Below, piece after piece: positions 25,857-35,804 of a DNA stretch of 64,000 nucleotides (within the stretch, counting starts at the first letter, position 1; the number at the start of each line of letters is the position of its first letter). The notes beneath the pieces were generated by a model. The model saw only the letters and a list, made by a program, of their open reading frames with translations, had not been told where the DNA came from and searched no databases. This DNA is from Clostridiales bacterium CHKCI001. GTDB lineage: Bacteria; Bacillota; Clostridia; Lachnospirales; Lachnospiraceae. The position numbers and the translations under genes are program-made. The stretch spans positions 124,001 to 188,000 of the forward strand of contig FCNS01000012.1 in assembly GCA_900045905.1 (NCBI GenBank). Reading direction: 5' to 3'.

Positions 25857-27131
25857 GTGATTAAGAAAGAAATGATAGCCATGTTATTGGCTGGTGGACA
25901 AGGCAGCCGTCTAGGCGTTCTAACTGCTAATGTTGCAAAGCCAGCAGTTTCTTTTGGTGGTAAATATCGTATCATCGATTTTCCGCTTAGTAACTGCATT
26001 AATTCAAATATTGATACGGTAGGAGTGCTGACTCAATATCAGCCATTAAGATTAAATACACATATAGGGATTGGTATTCCGTGGGATTTGGATCGCAATC
26101 ATGGCGGTGTGACAATTCTTTCTCCATATGAAAAAACAGAAAATAGTGATTGGTACACTGGAACAGCGAATGCAATTTATCAGAATATTAATTATATTGA
26201 CAGTTTTAATCCTGAATATGTGTTGATTCTCGGTGGAGACCATATCTATAAGATGGATTATGAAGTAATGCTGGATTATCATAAGTCAAATCATGCTGAT
26301 ATCACTATGGCAGCTATGCCAGTACCGATTGAGGAAGCAAGTCGATTTGGGGTTCTAGTAACAGATGATACTGGTAGAATCGTAGACTTTGAAGAAAAAC
26401 CTGCACATCCAAGAAGCAATCTAGCTTCTATGGGAATTTATATTTTTACATGGTCAGTCTTAAGAGAAGCTCTAATTACAAATGCCAATATTCCAAATTG
26501 TGACTTTGGTATGCATGTTATTCCATATTGTCATCAAAGAGGAGACCGTGTATTTTGTTATGAATACAATGGATATTGGAAAGATGTAGGAACATTAGCT
26601 TCTTATTGGGAAGCCAATATGGAACTGATTGATATTGTTCCTGTATTTAACTTATACGAAGAATATTGGAAGATTTATACGAAGTCTGATACAATGCCTC
26701 CTCAGTTTATCGCTGAGAATGCAAAAGTGGAGAGATGTATTATTGGAGAAGGCGCAGAGATTTATGGCTGTGTAATGAACTCTGTTATAGGTCCAGGTGT
26801 AATAATTGAAGAGGGAGCGGAAGTACATGATTCGATTATTATGCAGGGAACAAAGATAGGAAAAAATACAAAGATTTATAAGGCAATTATTGCAGAAAGC
26901 ACTACGGTTGGTGAAAATTGTAACCTGGGTGTTGGCGAGTATGCAGAGAGCTTATATAATAAGAAAGTTTATGCTGCTGATTTAGTAACAATCGGAGAAA
27001 ATTCTAGTATTCCAGATAATGTTAGCATTGGAAAAAATACAGCGATTTCTGGTATAACCGTTCCAGAAGATTATTTAAATGGTAACTTAGTAAGTGGCGG
27101 ATACATAATTAAGGCAGGTGAGAAACGATGA
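25857..27131 (+). CDS. glgC: Glucose-1-phosphate adenylyltransferase (ADP-glucose pyrophosphorylase)
   Basis: Makes ADP-glucose from glucose 1-phosphate and ATP, the committed step of glycogen synthesis. The 424-aa protein has the nucleotide-binding start [56 protein letters not shown] and [15 protein letters not shown]. The C-terminal left-handed beta-helix is shown by the hexapeptide-like repeats from about residue 290. The start is GTG with AAGGGG 7 nt upstream. It overlaps glgD by 4 nt (ATGA), so the two subunits are made in step. Confidence 0.97.
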   Translation: MIKKEMIAMLLAGGQGSRLGVLTANVAKPAVSFGGKYRIIDFPLSNCINSNIDTVGVLTQYQPLRLNTHIGIGIPWDLDRNHGGVTILSPYEKTENSDWYTGTANAIYQNINYIDSFNPEYVLILGGDHIYKMDYEVMLDYHKSNHADITMAAMPVPIEEASRFGVLVTDDTGRIVDFEEKPAHPRSNLASMGIYIFTWSVLREALITNANIPNCDFGMHVIPYCHQRGDRVFCYEYNGYWKDVGTLASYWEANMELIDIVPVFNLYEEYWKIYTKSDTMPPQFIAENAKVERCIIGEGAEIYGCVMNSVIGPGVIIEEGAEVHDSIIMQGTKIGKNTKIYKAIIAESTTVGENCNLGVGEYAESLYNKKVYAADLVTIGENSSIPDNVSIGKNTAISGITVPEDYLNGNLVSGGYIIKAGEKR

Positions 27132-28249
27132 AAGCAGTTGGAATTATTTTAGCAGGCGGCAATAACAAGAGAATGAAAGAATTGTCAAATAAAAGAGCGA
27201 TTGCAGCGATGCCAATTGCTGGAACGTATCGCAGTATTGACTTTGCTTTAAGTAATATGTCTAATTCTCATATTCAGAAAGTAGCCGTACTAACACAATA
27301 TAATACAAAGTCTTTAAACGAACACTTAAGTTCTTCTAAGTGGTGGGATTTTGGTAGAAAGCAAGGAGGATTGTATGTTTTTACTCCTACTCTAACTGCC
27401 AGCAATAGTAGTTGGTATAGGGGAACTGCAGATTCCTTATATCAAAATATTCATTTCTTAAAAGAAAGCCATGAACCATATGTAGTTCTCGTATCTGGTG
27501 ATGGTATTTATAAGATGGACTACAATGAAGTTCTAGATTATCATATCGAGAAGCGTGCAGATATTACAGTTGTATGTAAAGATATGAAAGAAGGCGAAAA
27601 TGTAGATCGTTATGGACAAGTTAAGACGAATGAAGATAGCAGAATTATTGAATTTGAAGAAAAACCTATGGTAGCAAGTTCATCTACGATTTCATGTGGT
27701 ATTTATGTTATCAGAAGACGTCTTTTAATTGATTTAATCGAACGTTGTGCACAGGAAGATCGCTATGATTTTGTTAATGATATTTTGATTCGTTATAAGA
27801 ATTTAAAGAGAATTTATGCATATCGTACAAAGGACTATTGGAGCAATATTTCTTCTGTAGACTCCTATTATAATACAAACATGGATTTCTTGAAAAGAGA
27901 TGTAAGAGATTATTTCTTTAAACAAGGAAATGATATCTATTCTAAGATCGATGATTTGCCTCCAGCAAAATATAATCCAGGTTCTAATGTAAGAAATAGC
28001 TTAGTAGCCAGCGGATGTATTATTAATGGTACAGTAGAAAATTCTGTTATTTTCAAGAAAGCTTATATTGGAAATAATTGTTATATTAAAAACTCGATTA
28101 TTTTAAATGATGTTTATATTGGAGATAATACCCGTATTGAAAATTGTATTGTAGAAAGTAGGGATACGATTCGTGCCAATACAAGTTATATTGGTGTTCC
28201 AGGAGAAATTAAGATTGTTATTGAAAAGAACGAACGTTATGTGATGTAG
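27128..28249 (+). CDS. glgD: GlgD, regulatory subunit of ADP-glucose pyrophosphorylase
   Basis: A 373-aa paralogue of GlgC. It keeps the fold ([38 protein letters not shown]) but has changed catalytic-site residues: [11 protein letters not shown] in place of [10 protein letters not shown], and NN in place of the G-S/T-R loop. In Firmicutes GlgD pairs with GlgC and modulates its activity. The C-terminal beta-helix is present ([22 protein letters not shown]). The synthase and branching genes are not in this window, so the operon is split compared with B. subtilis glgBCDAP. Confidence 0.95.
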   Translation: MKAVGIILAGGNNKRMKELSNKRAIAAMPIAGTYRSIDFALSNMSNSHIQKVAVLTQYNTKSLNEHLSSSKWWDFGRKQGGLYVFTPTLTASNSSWYRGTADSLYQNIHFLKESHEPYVVLVSGDGIYKMDYNEVLDYHIEKRADITVVCKDMKEGENVDRYGQVKTNEDSRIIEFEEKPMVASSSTISCGIYVIRRRLLIDLIERCAQEDRYDFVNDILIRYKNLKRIYAYRTKDYWSNISSVDSYYNTNMDFLKRDVRDYFFKQGNDIYSKIDDLPPAKYNPGSNVRNSLVASGCIINGTVENSVIFKKAYIGNNCYIKNSIILNDVYIGDNTRIENCIVESRDTIRANTSYIGVPGEIKIVIEKNERYVM

Positions 28250-28342
28250 TTTTTGTGTTTATAAATATATAAATAAAAAATATGGCTGGTTTACCAGACA
28301 AAAGAAAAACTCACCAGAAAGGCGCAAGGAGGTTGGTAATTT

Positions 28343-28624
28343 ATGCAGATTACTGACGTTAGAGTACGTAAAGTCTCAAAAGAAGGCAAAATGAAAGCAA
28401 TTGTATCAATTACTATTGATGACGAATTTGTCGTTCATGATATTAAGGTAATTGAAGGAGAAAAAGGAATTTTTATTGCGATGCCAAGTCGCAAGGCAGC
28501 AGATGGGGAATATCGTGATATTGCTCATCCAATCAATTGTGATACAAGGGATTTAATTCAGAAAATTATCCTAGAGAAATATCAGGCTGTATTAGACGAA
28601 GCTGATGCAGAGACAACTGAATAA
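28343..28624 (+). CDS. spoVG: Septation regulator SpoVG
   Basis: A 93-aa RNA/DNA-binding protein. It starts [39 protein letters not shown] and has [10 protein letters not shown] and DIAHPIN, all SpoVG hallmarks. It affects asymmetric septation, sporulation and other global processes in Firmicutes. AAGGAGG precedes the ATG by about 9 nt and a clean terminator follows. Its position ahead of pth and mfd echoes the B. subtilis order spoVG-glmU-prs-ctc-pth-fin-mfd, with an insertion of other genes. Confidence 0.96.
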   Translation: MQITDVRVRKVSKEGKMKAIVSITIDDEFVVHDIKVIEGEKGIFIAMPSRKAADGEYRDIAHPINCDTRDLIQKIILEKYQAVLDEADAETTE

Positions 28625-28638
28625 CAATTAGAAACAAA

Positions 28639-28675
28639 AGGATACAAGCCTATAGAAAAGTTTGTATCCTTTTTC
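28639..28675. terminator. Intrinsic terminator after spoVG
   Basis: AGGATACAA (28639-28647) pairs with TTGTATCCT (28662-28670), then T4-5. It serves both spoVG and the convergent lipoprotein gene. Confidence 0.85.
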
Positions 28676-28699
28676 GTACTATTTGTATTATGAAATTTT

Positions 28700-29671
28700 T
28701 TACTCGTATACTTTTACAGTAAATGCCGCATAATCTCCAAGAGAGGCTCCAACAGGATAATAAATTGTCATTAAACCATCAGCAGGTTTTCTTGTAAAAA
28801 TAGTAGCGGAAGGATTGTTACTTCCAAAATCAGCCTTTTCTAATTGGTTTGTTAATTCATCTTCACTCTGGCTTAAAATAATAGCCTTTTGAGCCTCCCA
28901 AATACTTGGATCCAAAGAAGTATTAGAGTAGGTGTCCAAATCTTGAGTTAACAATGCCTGGGCAAGTTCACGAGCTGAGTAGGTAAGGTCGGTAACACGT
29001 ACTGCTTCACCTCCACGATTTAAGTCGTAAATTCTTGTAAACATGAATGTATTGGATTTTGTATTACCTGGCTGTGTATAGTCCATATAGTAAGAAGTAT
29101 AAAGAACGTTTTTGGAATCTAAAAATGCGGTTTGATAATTTAAACGTACATCCGAATAGGAAGCCGCATAAGTCTGTAATAGGGCAGTATTCTGTGTAAC
29201 GATATCGTTGTTGATTACTGCATTTAATGCTTCTGATCCGACATTTATAATTGGATAAGTCATAGATGCGTCGGCGCTTAAAGCGGAGCCATCGGTACGT
29301 GATACAAGATTCGGTTCTGATACTATAGGGGTAGAAGCCTGAGTTGCTGGTTCTGTGGCAGTAGCAGCAGAAGTTTGTGCAGTGGTAACTGACTCCGTAG
29401 GATCAGCAATTGTTTCTGTTACTGACTCAGTAATGGATTCAGAAGTCTCAGCGGATGGAGTTGTTTCAGCTGGACTAGACTCGGATGAACTAGATTCAGC
29501 TGGAGTTGTTTCTTCAGCTATTGGAGTCGTTTGTGCTGGTGTAGTTGTAATAGCGGAGTTCACAGTATCATTTGTTTGTGTGTCTCCTTTTTGGGCTTCA
29601 CAAGCAGATAAATTGAGACAGACAATTGATGCTAAAAGTAAAGCCATAGAAATTTTTTTGCATTTTCTCAT
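28700..29671 (-). CDS. Lipoprotein with long Thr/Ser/Glu linker and an RsiV/DUF3298-like C-terminal domain
   Basis: A 323-aa secreted lipoprotein. The signal peptide ends in NLSAC (Cys24). Residues 25-125 are a low-complexity linker of Thr, Ser, Pro, Ala and Glu that probably spans the wall. The folded C-terminal part (about 130-323) has ALNAVINNDIV, YQTAFLDSKNVLYTSYYMDY, FTRIYDLNRGGEAVRVTDLTY and a final DYAAFTVKVYE. These resemble DUF3298/PdaC-RsiV domains, though I hold that loosely. The function is unknown. It is convergent with spoVG and divergent from a polysaccharide deacetylase-like gene, an envelope-related setting. Confidence 0.75.
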   Translation of the reverse strand: MRKCKKISMALLLASIVCLNLSACEAQKGDTQTNDTVNSAITTTPAQTTPIAEETTPAESSSSESSPAETTPSAETSESITESVTETIADPTESVTTAQTSAATATEPATQASTPIVSEPNLVSRTDGSALSADASMTYPIINVGSEALNAVINNDIVTQNTALLQTYAASYSDVRLNYQTAFLDSKNVLYTSYYMDYTQPGNTKSNTFMFTRIYDLNRGGEAVRVTDLTYSARELAQALLTQDLDTYSNTSLDPSIWEAQKAIILSQSEDELTNQLEKADFGSNNPSATIFTRKPADGLMTIYYPVGASLGDYAAFTVKVYE

Positions 29672-29830
29672 AAAACCCTCCTATTTGTTTTAAGCTACAA
29701 TGAATGCAGCAAATTTTACTTTTATTTTAATTGCGATATGTGAAATTGTCAATAAAAATAGAAAATAGGAGATGAGAATAACTCGAAAAGAATAAAATTT
29801 TTAAGTTTTTATTAAGTTTCGTGTTCTGCC

Positions 29831-29913
29831 TTGCATGATGGAATATTTTATTGTAGAATATAGTAGATTCATGGGGCAAAATATCTTTTAACCCTAATCT
29901 CATAATATTAGGG
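29831..29913 (+). promoter_or_regulatory. Promoter and leader hairpin of the deacetylase-like gene
   Basis: TTGCAT (29831-29836), 17-nt spacer, TAGAAT (29854-29859). The leader has a perfect 7-bp inverted repeat, CCCTAAT (29892-29898) and ATTAGGG (29907-29913), that could be an operator or a 5' hairpin. Confidence 0.55.
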
Positions 29914-29946
29914 AATAATGCATTGGAAAAGATAAGGAGGAAGGAA

Positions 29947-31419
29947 ATGGCAAACCGAGGAAAATCTGGTACACAAAAAAAGAAATCGGGATATGGACCT
30001 GTGCTTGCACTTATTGCAGTGTTAATCGTAATGTGTGCAGGATTAGGTTATTTTATATGGAAACATAGAGATAGCATTCCTACGATTGCAGGAACAACGA
30101 ATGAAGACACATCAGATGTGTTTGAAGAAACGGGAGATGAAGTGTTAGATCAAGCAAATCGTTTGGCTGCTATGTATGATTATGATAAAGCTGTTGAGTT
30201 ACTAAAGAGTCAAAGTGGATACGAACAAAATAAGGCCTATACAAAAGCTGTGGAAGAATATGAGCAGAAAAAATCAGAATTAAAGAAATGGTCAGATAAT
30301 ACAAAGATTACTCATATATTTTTCCATACACTAATTGTAGATACTGATTTAGCTTTTGATGGAGATAACGACTCGGATGACTATAATCAAGTTATGACAA
30401 CTGTAGATGAATTTAAGAAAATTATTGAGGAAATGTATGAACGTGGTTTTGTACTAGTTAGTCTTCACGATATTGCAAAAATAGAGACACAGGCAGATGG
30501 TACACAGAAGATGGTGGCACAGCCAATTATGCTGCCAGAGGGAAAAACACCATTTGTTCTTTCTCAAGATGATGTAAGTTATTATGAGTATATGACAGGA
30601 GATGGATTTGCTACACGGCTTATTATTGATGAGAATGGAAAGGTTACAAATGAGTATGTCCAAAAAGATGGAACAACCGTAACTGGTTCTTATGACGTTT
30701 TGCCAATTTTAGAAGATTTTATTGAAGATCATCCAGATTTTTCTTATCGTGGTGCAAAGGGTGTTTTGGCATTGACTGGATATAATGGAGTATTTGGATA
30801 TCGTACAAGTGATTTTTGGTATAATCCAGACTGTGACTACTTTATTGACAGTGAGAAGAATATTGCAGAACGAGCAAAGATGGAATATCCAAATGAAAAT
30901 ATCGAACAGGATAAAGAGACTGCTAAGAAAGTTGCACAGGCAATCAAAGATCTAGGATGGGAGCTTGCAAGTCATAGTTGGGGACACCCAAACTTGGCAG
31001 AATGTGATATGACTCGTTTTAAATGGGATACCGATATGTGGGAAAAAGAAGTAGAGCCAATTTTAGGTGATACCGATATTATGATTTTCCCAAAAGGTGC
31101 TGATGTAGGAACTTGGAGAGGTTATGAAGAAGACAACGAGCGGTATGCTTATTTAAAAGAAGCTGGATTCCGTTACTTCTGTAATGTGGATTCTTCTGAG
31201 TATTGGGTCCAAATTTCCAATGATTATTTCCGTCAAGGACGCCGTAATTTAGATGGTACCCGTATGTATGAAGTAGTTTGTGGAAAACGAGATTTACTAT
31301 CTGATCTGTTTGATGCAAAAAAAGTATTCGATCCAGCTCGTCCAACTCCAGTAAAAGGTGTAGTGGAAGAAAGCACTGAGCAGGCATCGCAAACTACTGA
31401 TTCAAAAGCGAGTAAGTAA
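29947..31419 (+). CDS. Membrane-anchored polysaccharide deacetylase-like protein
   Basis: A 490-aa protein with one N-terminal membrane segment after a basic tail (about 18-38) and a large extracellular part. A helical region of about 70 residues is followed by a NodB-like fold: THIFFHTLIVDTDLAF at strand 1, a charged insert, then LGWELASHSWGHPN with the H-x3-H metal motif, and FPKGADVGTW near the end. The first acidic motif (TFDD in classical deacetylases) is changed, and a 130-residue insert separates the motifs. It is therefore either a divergent deacetylase or an inactive relative. The ATG at 29947 follows AAGGAGGAAGGAA; a TTG at 29923 lies upstream of that site. Confidence 0.75.
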   Translation: MANRGKSGTQKKKSGYGPVLALIAVLIVMCAGLGYFIWKHRDSIPTIAGTTNEDTSDVFEETGDEVLDQANRLAAMYDYDKAVELLKSQSGYEQNKAYTKAVEEYEQKKSELKKWSDNTKITHIFFHTLIVDTDLAFDGDNDSDDYNQVMTTVDEFKKIIEEMYERGFVLVSLHDIAKIETQADGTQKMVAQPIMLPEGKTPFVLSQDDVSYYEYMTGDGFATRLIIDENGKVTNEYVQKDGTTVTGSYDVLPILEDFIEDHPDFSYRGAKGVLALTGYNGVFGYRTSDFWYNPDCDYFIDSEKNIAERAKMEYPNENIEQDKETAKKVAQAIKDLGWELASHSWGHPNLAECDMTRFKWDTDMWEKEVEPILGDTDIMIFPKGADVGTWRGYEEDNERYAYLKEAGFRYFCNVDSSEYWVQISNDYFRQGRRNLDGTRMYEVVCGKRDLLSDLFDAKKVFDPARPTPVKGVVEESTEQASQTTDSKASK

Positions 31420-31441
31420 CTTAGTAAGGTTAAAATAATAG

Positions 31442-31508
31442 TGGGGCTGCAGCAAATGATCTTTCCTCTATTGTAAAATAGTGGTGTGCCGATTTTGCAG
31501 CAGTCCTC
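31442..31508. other. Imperfect intergenic hairpin before pth
   Basis: GGGGCTGCAGCAAATGATC (31443-31461) pairs imperfectly with GATTTTGCAGCAGTCC (31491-31506) around a loop of about 29 nt. It has no T-run. It may be a weak terminator or another member of the intergenic hairpins seen at 2453 and 9364. Confidence 0.35.
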
Positions 31509-31545
31509 ATTCATGTACAAAAAAAGAAAGGAACATAATAGTGAT

Positions 31546-32115
31546 ATGTATATTATAGTAGGGTTAGGTAATCCAACCTCTCGTTATGCTGGAACAAGAC
31601 ATAATGTAGGATTTGAAGTGATTGATCGTTTAGCAAAAAAATATGGTATTGATGTTAATACCAAAAAGCATAAAGCAATGATTGGAAAAGGAGTGATTGG
31701 AACTCAAAAAGTATTGCTTGTAAAGCCACAGACATTTATGAATCTAAGTGGAGAGAGTGTTCGGGAAATTATTGATTATTATAAAGCAAAGGAATCTGAT
31801 TTGATCATAATATATGATGATATAAGTCTGGCAGTAGGGCAACTAAGAATTCGTGCAAAAGGAAGTGCTGGAGGGCATAATGGAATTAAGAGTATTATTC
31901 AGCACACAGGTACGCAAGAATTTTGGAGAATTAAAGTAGGAGTAGGAGAAAAACCAGCACATCGCGATCTTGCGGACTATGTGCTTGGACGTTTTCAAGG
32001 AGAAGAAAAAGAAATTATGGAAGAAGCTTTTTTGGATGCAGCAGATGCAGCTGTTGTTATGATACAGGATGGAATCGAAGCAGCGATGAATCAGTTTAAC
32101 CGAATGAAGAAATAA
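31546..32115 (+). CDS. pth: Peptidyl-tRNA hydrolase
   Basis: Releases tRNA from peptidyl-tRNA that falls off ribosomes. The 189-aa length is normal. MYIIVGLGNPTSRYAGTRHNVGF contains the catalytic His and the Asn; KPQTFMNLSGESV, IIYDDISLAVGQLRIRAKGSAGGHNGIKSII and FWRIKVGVGEKP follow. The true start is the ATG at 31546, since the family begins with this motif; a reading from 31486 adds 20 unrelated residues. It starts the pth-mfd-prsA string shared with Bacillus. Confidence 0.96.
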   Translation: MYIIVGLGNPTSRYAGTRHNVGFEVIDRLAKKYGIDVNTKKHKAMIGKGVIGTQKVLLVKPQTFMNLSGESVREIIDYYKAKESDLIIIYDDISLAVGQLRIRAKGSAGGHNGIKSIIQHTGTQEFWRIKVGVGEKPAHRDLADYVLGRFQGEEKEIMEEAFLDAADAAVVMIQDGIEAAMNQFNRMKK

Positions 32116-32209
32116 GAAGGAAAACTTATCCTATTAGAGATATTTGGGAATAAAGCAGTAAAACAGAAGAATAAAATAGATTGGAAAAGAAAGAAAAAGA
32201 GGCGAAAGC

Positions 32210-35200
32210 ATGTCTGGTTTGTTTGGAAATCCATTAAAAGAACTGAAGGAATATGAAGATTTGTCTGAAGCACTCAGGAAGGGAAAAGCTCCTGTTCAAG
32301 TCTCTGGATGTATGGATTCACAAAAGGTTCATTTGATGGATGCGTTAAGAAATGAATATTCTTATTGTCTTGTTGTTACGTATAATGAACTTAGAGCAAA
32401 AGAAATTTATGAAGATTTTAAACTTTTCACACGGGAGGTAGCTCTTTACCCAGCGAAAGATTTAATTTTTTATAATGCAGATGTTCAGGGAAGTTTACTT
32501 GCAAGGCAGCGTTTAACCGTATTAAAAACAATGAGAGAAAAAAAAGGTGGTGTAATCATTACAACAATTGATGCTTTAATGAATGCACTGCCATCTTTTG
32601 ATGCAATTCAGAAAGAAATTATTACAATTCATTCAGGCCAGGAAATTAATATCGATTCTTTTCGAAGAGATTTAATTCGTCTTGGATATGAACATGTAGT
32701 AAAAGTGGAAGAACCAGGGCAATTTGCAGTTCATGGTGGTATCATTGATATCTTTAGTATGACAGAAGAAAATCCGTGCAGAATAGAACTTTGGGGTGAT
32801 GAAGTAGATTCTATTCGATATTTTGATGTAGAAAGCCAGCGTTCGATTGAACAAATTGATAGCATTGAATTATTTCCAGCTGGAGAAATTGTTTTAACAG
32901 AAGAACAACTGAAGAATGGCACAAATGAAATAAAAAAACAATATGAACAGTATTATAGCAAATTAAAGGAAAGCGGAAAGTTAGAAGAAGCCGCAAGGAT
33001 ACGAGAACAAATAGAGCTGCTTCTAGAAGAATTAAAAGAGGGAGGACGGCAAGTTGGATTAGAAAGCTACTTATCATTTTTCCATGAGACGAGACAGGCA
33101 TTCTATGAATACTTTCCAAAAGAAACGACATTAATTTGCTTGGATGAACCTGTGCGGTTAAGTGAACGTGCGCAGGCAGTGGAACTAGAATTTAGGGAAA
33201 GTATGACACATCGATTGGAAAAGGGATATTTATTGCCGGGGCAGGCAGATGTGATTTATTCTGTTGGCCAAACATTTGCAGGACTTCAGCGTAGACAGAG
33301 TGTATTAATCAGTAGTTTAGAGCAAAAATTTTCTTTTATGAAAATAAGTAACACGTATCATATTGCTGTTCAAAATATGAATTCTTATAAAAATAGCTTT
33401 GAAATGTTAATTAAAGATTTAACGCTGTGGAAAAAAGAAAATTATCGTGTTGTCATACTTTGTGGATCGAGAACGAGAGCAGAACGTATGGCGCAGGATT
33501 TGAGAGAATATCAATTGCGTGCCTATGCGTCAGAAGAAAAAGAGCGCTCCCCCTTGCCAGGTGAAATTATGATTGCCAGCGGCAGCCTTCACCGAGGGTT
33601 CTGTTATCCTTTTTTGAAGTTTGTCGTATTGACAGATGGCGATGTATTTGGAGTAGAAAAAAAGAAACGAAGAAAAACTGTTTATCAAGGGCAAAAGATT
33701 AATAGTTTTACAGACCTTTCTGTTGGGGATTATGTAATTCATGAGAGTCATGGGCTTGGTATTTATCGTGGAATTGAGAAAGTAGAGATTGAGCGGACAG
33801 AGAAAGATTATATTAAAATTGAATATGGAGATGGAGGAAATCTTTATATTCCAGCGACTCAGTTTCATCTTGTTCAGAAGTATTCTGGAAAAGAAGGACC
33901 TCAACCAAAGCTGAATAAGTTAGGTGGACAGGAATGGACGAAGACCAAGAAAAAAGTGAAAAAAGCGGTACAGGAGGTAGCTAGAGAACTTGTAGAACTT
34001 TATGCAATTCGGGAAAATACAAATGGTTATGTCTATGGTCCAGATACGGTATGGCAGAAAGAATTTGAGGAAATGTTCCCTTATGAAGAGACGGAAGATC
34101 AAATAGAAGCAATCGAAGCAACGAAACGAGATATGGAAAGTAAAAAAATTATGGATCGGTTGATTTGCGGTGACGTTGGATTTGGGAAAACGGAAGTGGC
34201 AATTCGAGCAGCGTTTAAAGTAGTCCAAGAAAGTAGGCAGGTAGTCTATCTAGTGCCAACAACAATTTTGGCGCAGCAGCATTACAATACATTTTGCCAG
34301 AGAATGAAGGATTTCCCAATTCGTATCGAACTACTCTCTCGTTTTCGAACATCGGCGCAAATTAAACGCACGTTAGAAGATTTGAAAAAAGGGCTTGTAG
34401 ATATTGTGATTGGAACGCATCGAGTTTTGTCAAAGGATGTGGTATTTAAAGATCTGGGGCTTTTAATTATTGATGAAGAACAGCGTTTTGGAGTAACACA
34501 TAAAGAAAAAATTAAGCAAATGAAAAAGAATGTAGATGTTCTAACATTAACAGCGACACCGATTCCACGTACCCTTCATATGAGTTTGATTGGGGTTCGA
34601 GATATGAGTGTATTAGAAGAAGCTCCAAGTGAACGTCAGCCGATTCAGACTTATGTGATGGAATATAATCCAGAAATCATTCGGGAGGCAATTAACCGTG
34701 AACTAGCGCGAAATGGCCAAGTATTTTATGTATACAATCAAGTAAAGGATATCGAGGATATTACAAATAAGATTGCTTTGCTCGTTCCAGAGGCGAATGT
34801 AGCATATGCACATGGACAGATGAGTGAAAGGCAACTGGAACGTATTATGCTGGATTTTATCAATGGAGAAATTGATGTATTAGTAGCAACAACGATTATT
34901 GAAACAGGCTTGGATATTTCTAATGTAAATACAATGATTATTCATGATTCGGATCGATTTGGCTTATCACAGCTTTATCAGCTAAGAGGCCGCGTTGGGC
35001 GTTCCAATCGAACTTCTTATGCGTTTATTATGTATCGTAAAAATAAGATATTAAAAGAAGACGCAGAAAAGCGTTTACAAGCAATTCGAGAGTTTACAGA
35101 ATTGGGATCGGGAATCAAAATTGCAATGAGAGATTTGGAAATCCGTGGAGCTGGAAGTTTGCTTGGAGAGCGTCAGCATGGACATATTGAAGCAGTGGGA

Positions 35201-35749
35201 TATGACTTGTATTGTAAGATGTTAAATGAAGCGGTACGTACATTGAAAGGGGAAATTACAGAGGAAGAAGATTTTGATACAATTGTAGATTTTTCTATTG
35301 ATGCTTATATCCCAGATAGTTATATTCGCAATGAATATATGAAGCTAGATATTTATAAGAGAATTGCAGCAATTGAAAGCGAGGAAGAATTAATCGATAT
35401 GCAGGATGAACTGATTGATCGTTTTGGAGATGTTCCAAAACCAGTTCAAAATCTTCTTCAAATTGCAGTTATCCGGACGATGGCTCATCAGATCTATGCA
35501 ACAGAAGTGAAAGGAGACCGAAAAGAGATAAAAATTGTTATGTATCCAAAGGCAAAACTTCAAATAGAACATATGGAAGAACTGCTAAACTTGTATGAGG
35601 GAAATACATTGCGTCTGATAACGTCTGGAAATGTCCCGTATTTTGTCTATTATGACAGAAAAAGTACAAATAAAGATGTAGAACAAATGCTTAATTTTGT
35701 GAAGAAATTGTTAAGCGATATAAAAATGTTGCTTGTTGATACAAAATAG
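32210..35749 (+). CDS. mfd: Transcription-repair coupling factor
   Basis: An 1179-aa SF2 translocase that removes stalled RNA polymerase and recruits UvrA. Domains are in order: a UvrB-like region (1-350), an RNA polymerase-interacting CarD-like domain (about 500-560: LSVGDYVIHESHGLGIYRGI), and helicase motifs. The helicase motifs include Walker A CGDVGFGKTEVAIRAAF (about residue 650), IIDEEQRFG, TLTATPIPRTLHMS, QLYQLRGRVGRSNR and a C-terminal TRCF domain. The length is typical. It lies 94 nt after pth, with AAGAGGCGAAAGC before the ATG. Confidence 0.97.
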   Translation: MSGLFGNPLKELKEYEDLSEALRKGKAPVQVSGCMDSQKVHLMDALRNEYSYCLVVTYNELRAKEIYEDFKLFTREVALYPAKDLIFYNADVQGSLLARQRLTVLKTMREKKGGVIITTIDALMNALPSFDAIQKEIITIHSGQEINIDSFRRDLIRLGYEHVVKVEEPGQFAVHGGIIDIFSMTEENPCRIELWGDEVDSIRYFDVESQRSIEQIDSIELFPAGEIVLTEEQLKNGTNEIKKQYEQYYSKLKESGKLEEAARIREQIELLLEELKEGGRQVGLESYLSFFHETRQAFYEYFPKETTLICLDEPVRLSERAQAVELEFRESMTHRLEKGYLLPGQADVIYSVGQTFAGLQRRQSVLISSLEQKFSFMKISNTYHIAVQNMNSYKNSFEMLIKDLTLWKKENYRVVILCGSRTRAERMAQDLREYQLRAYASEEKERSPLPGEIMIASGSLHRGFCYPFLKFVVLTDGDVFGVEKKKRRKTVYQGQKINSFTDLSVGDYVIHESHGLGIYRGIEKVEIERTEKDYIKIEYGDGGNLYIPATQFHLVQKYSGKEGPQPKLNKLGGQEWTKTKKKVKKAVQEVARELVELYAIRENTNGYVYGPDTVWQKEFEEMFPYEETEDQIEAIEATKRDMESKKIMDRLICGDVGFGKTEVAIRAAFKVVQESRQVVYLVPTTILAQQHYNTFCQRMKDFPIRIELLSRFRTSAQIKRTLEDLKKGLVDIVIGTHRVLSKDVVFKDLGLLIIDEEQRFGVTHKEKIKQMKKNVDVLTLTATPIPRTLHMSLIGVRDMSVLEEAPSERQPIQTYVMEYNPEIIREAINRELARNGQVFYVYNQVKDIEDITNKIALLVPEANVAYAHGQMSERQLERIMLDFINGEIDVLVATTIIETGLDISNVNTMIIHDSDRFGLSQLYQLRGRVGRSNRTSYAFIMYRKNKILKEDAEKRLQAIREFTELGSGIKIAMRDLEIRGAGSLLGERQHGHIEAVGYDLYCKMLNEAVRTLKGEITEEEDFDTIVDFSIDAYIPDSYIRNEYMKLDIYKRIAAIESEEELIDMQDELIDRFGDVPKPVQNLLQIAVIRTMAHQIYATEVKGDRKEIKIVMYPKAKLQIEHMEELLNLYEGNTLRLITSGNVPYFVYYDRKSTNKDVEQMLNFVKKLLSDIKMLLVDTK

Positions 35750-35804
35750 AATATAATAAATTTAAAATAATCATAGAAAAATAAGAACAATTTAGGAGGA
35801 AGCT

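Noticed and set aside
29355-29693. 112-codon plus-strand frame opposite the lipoprotein
   Set aside because: Val/Ser/Asp low complexity arising from the Thr/Ser/Glu-coding linker on the other strand.
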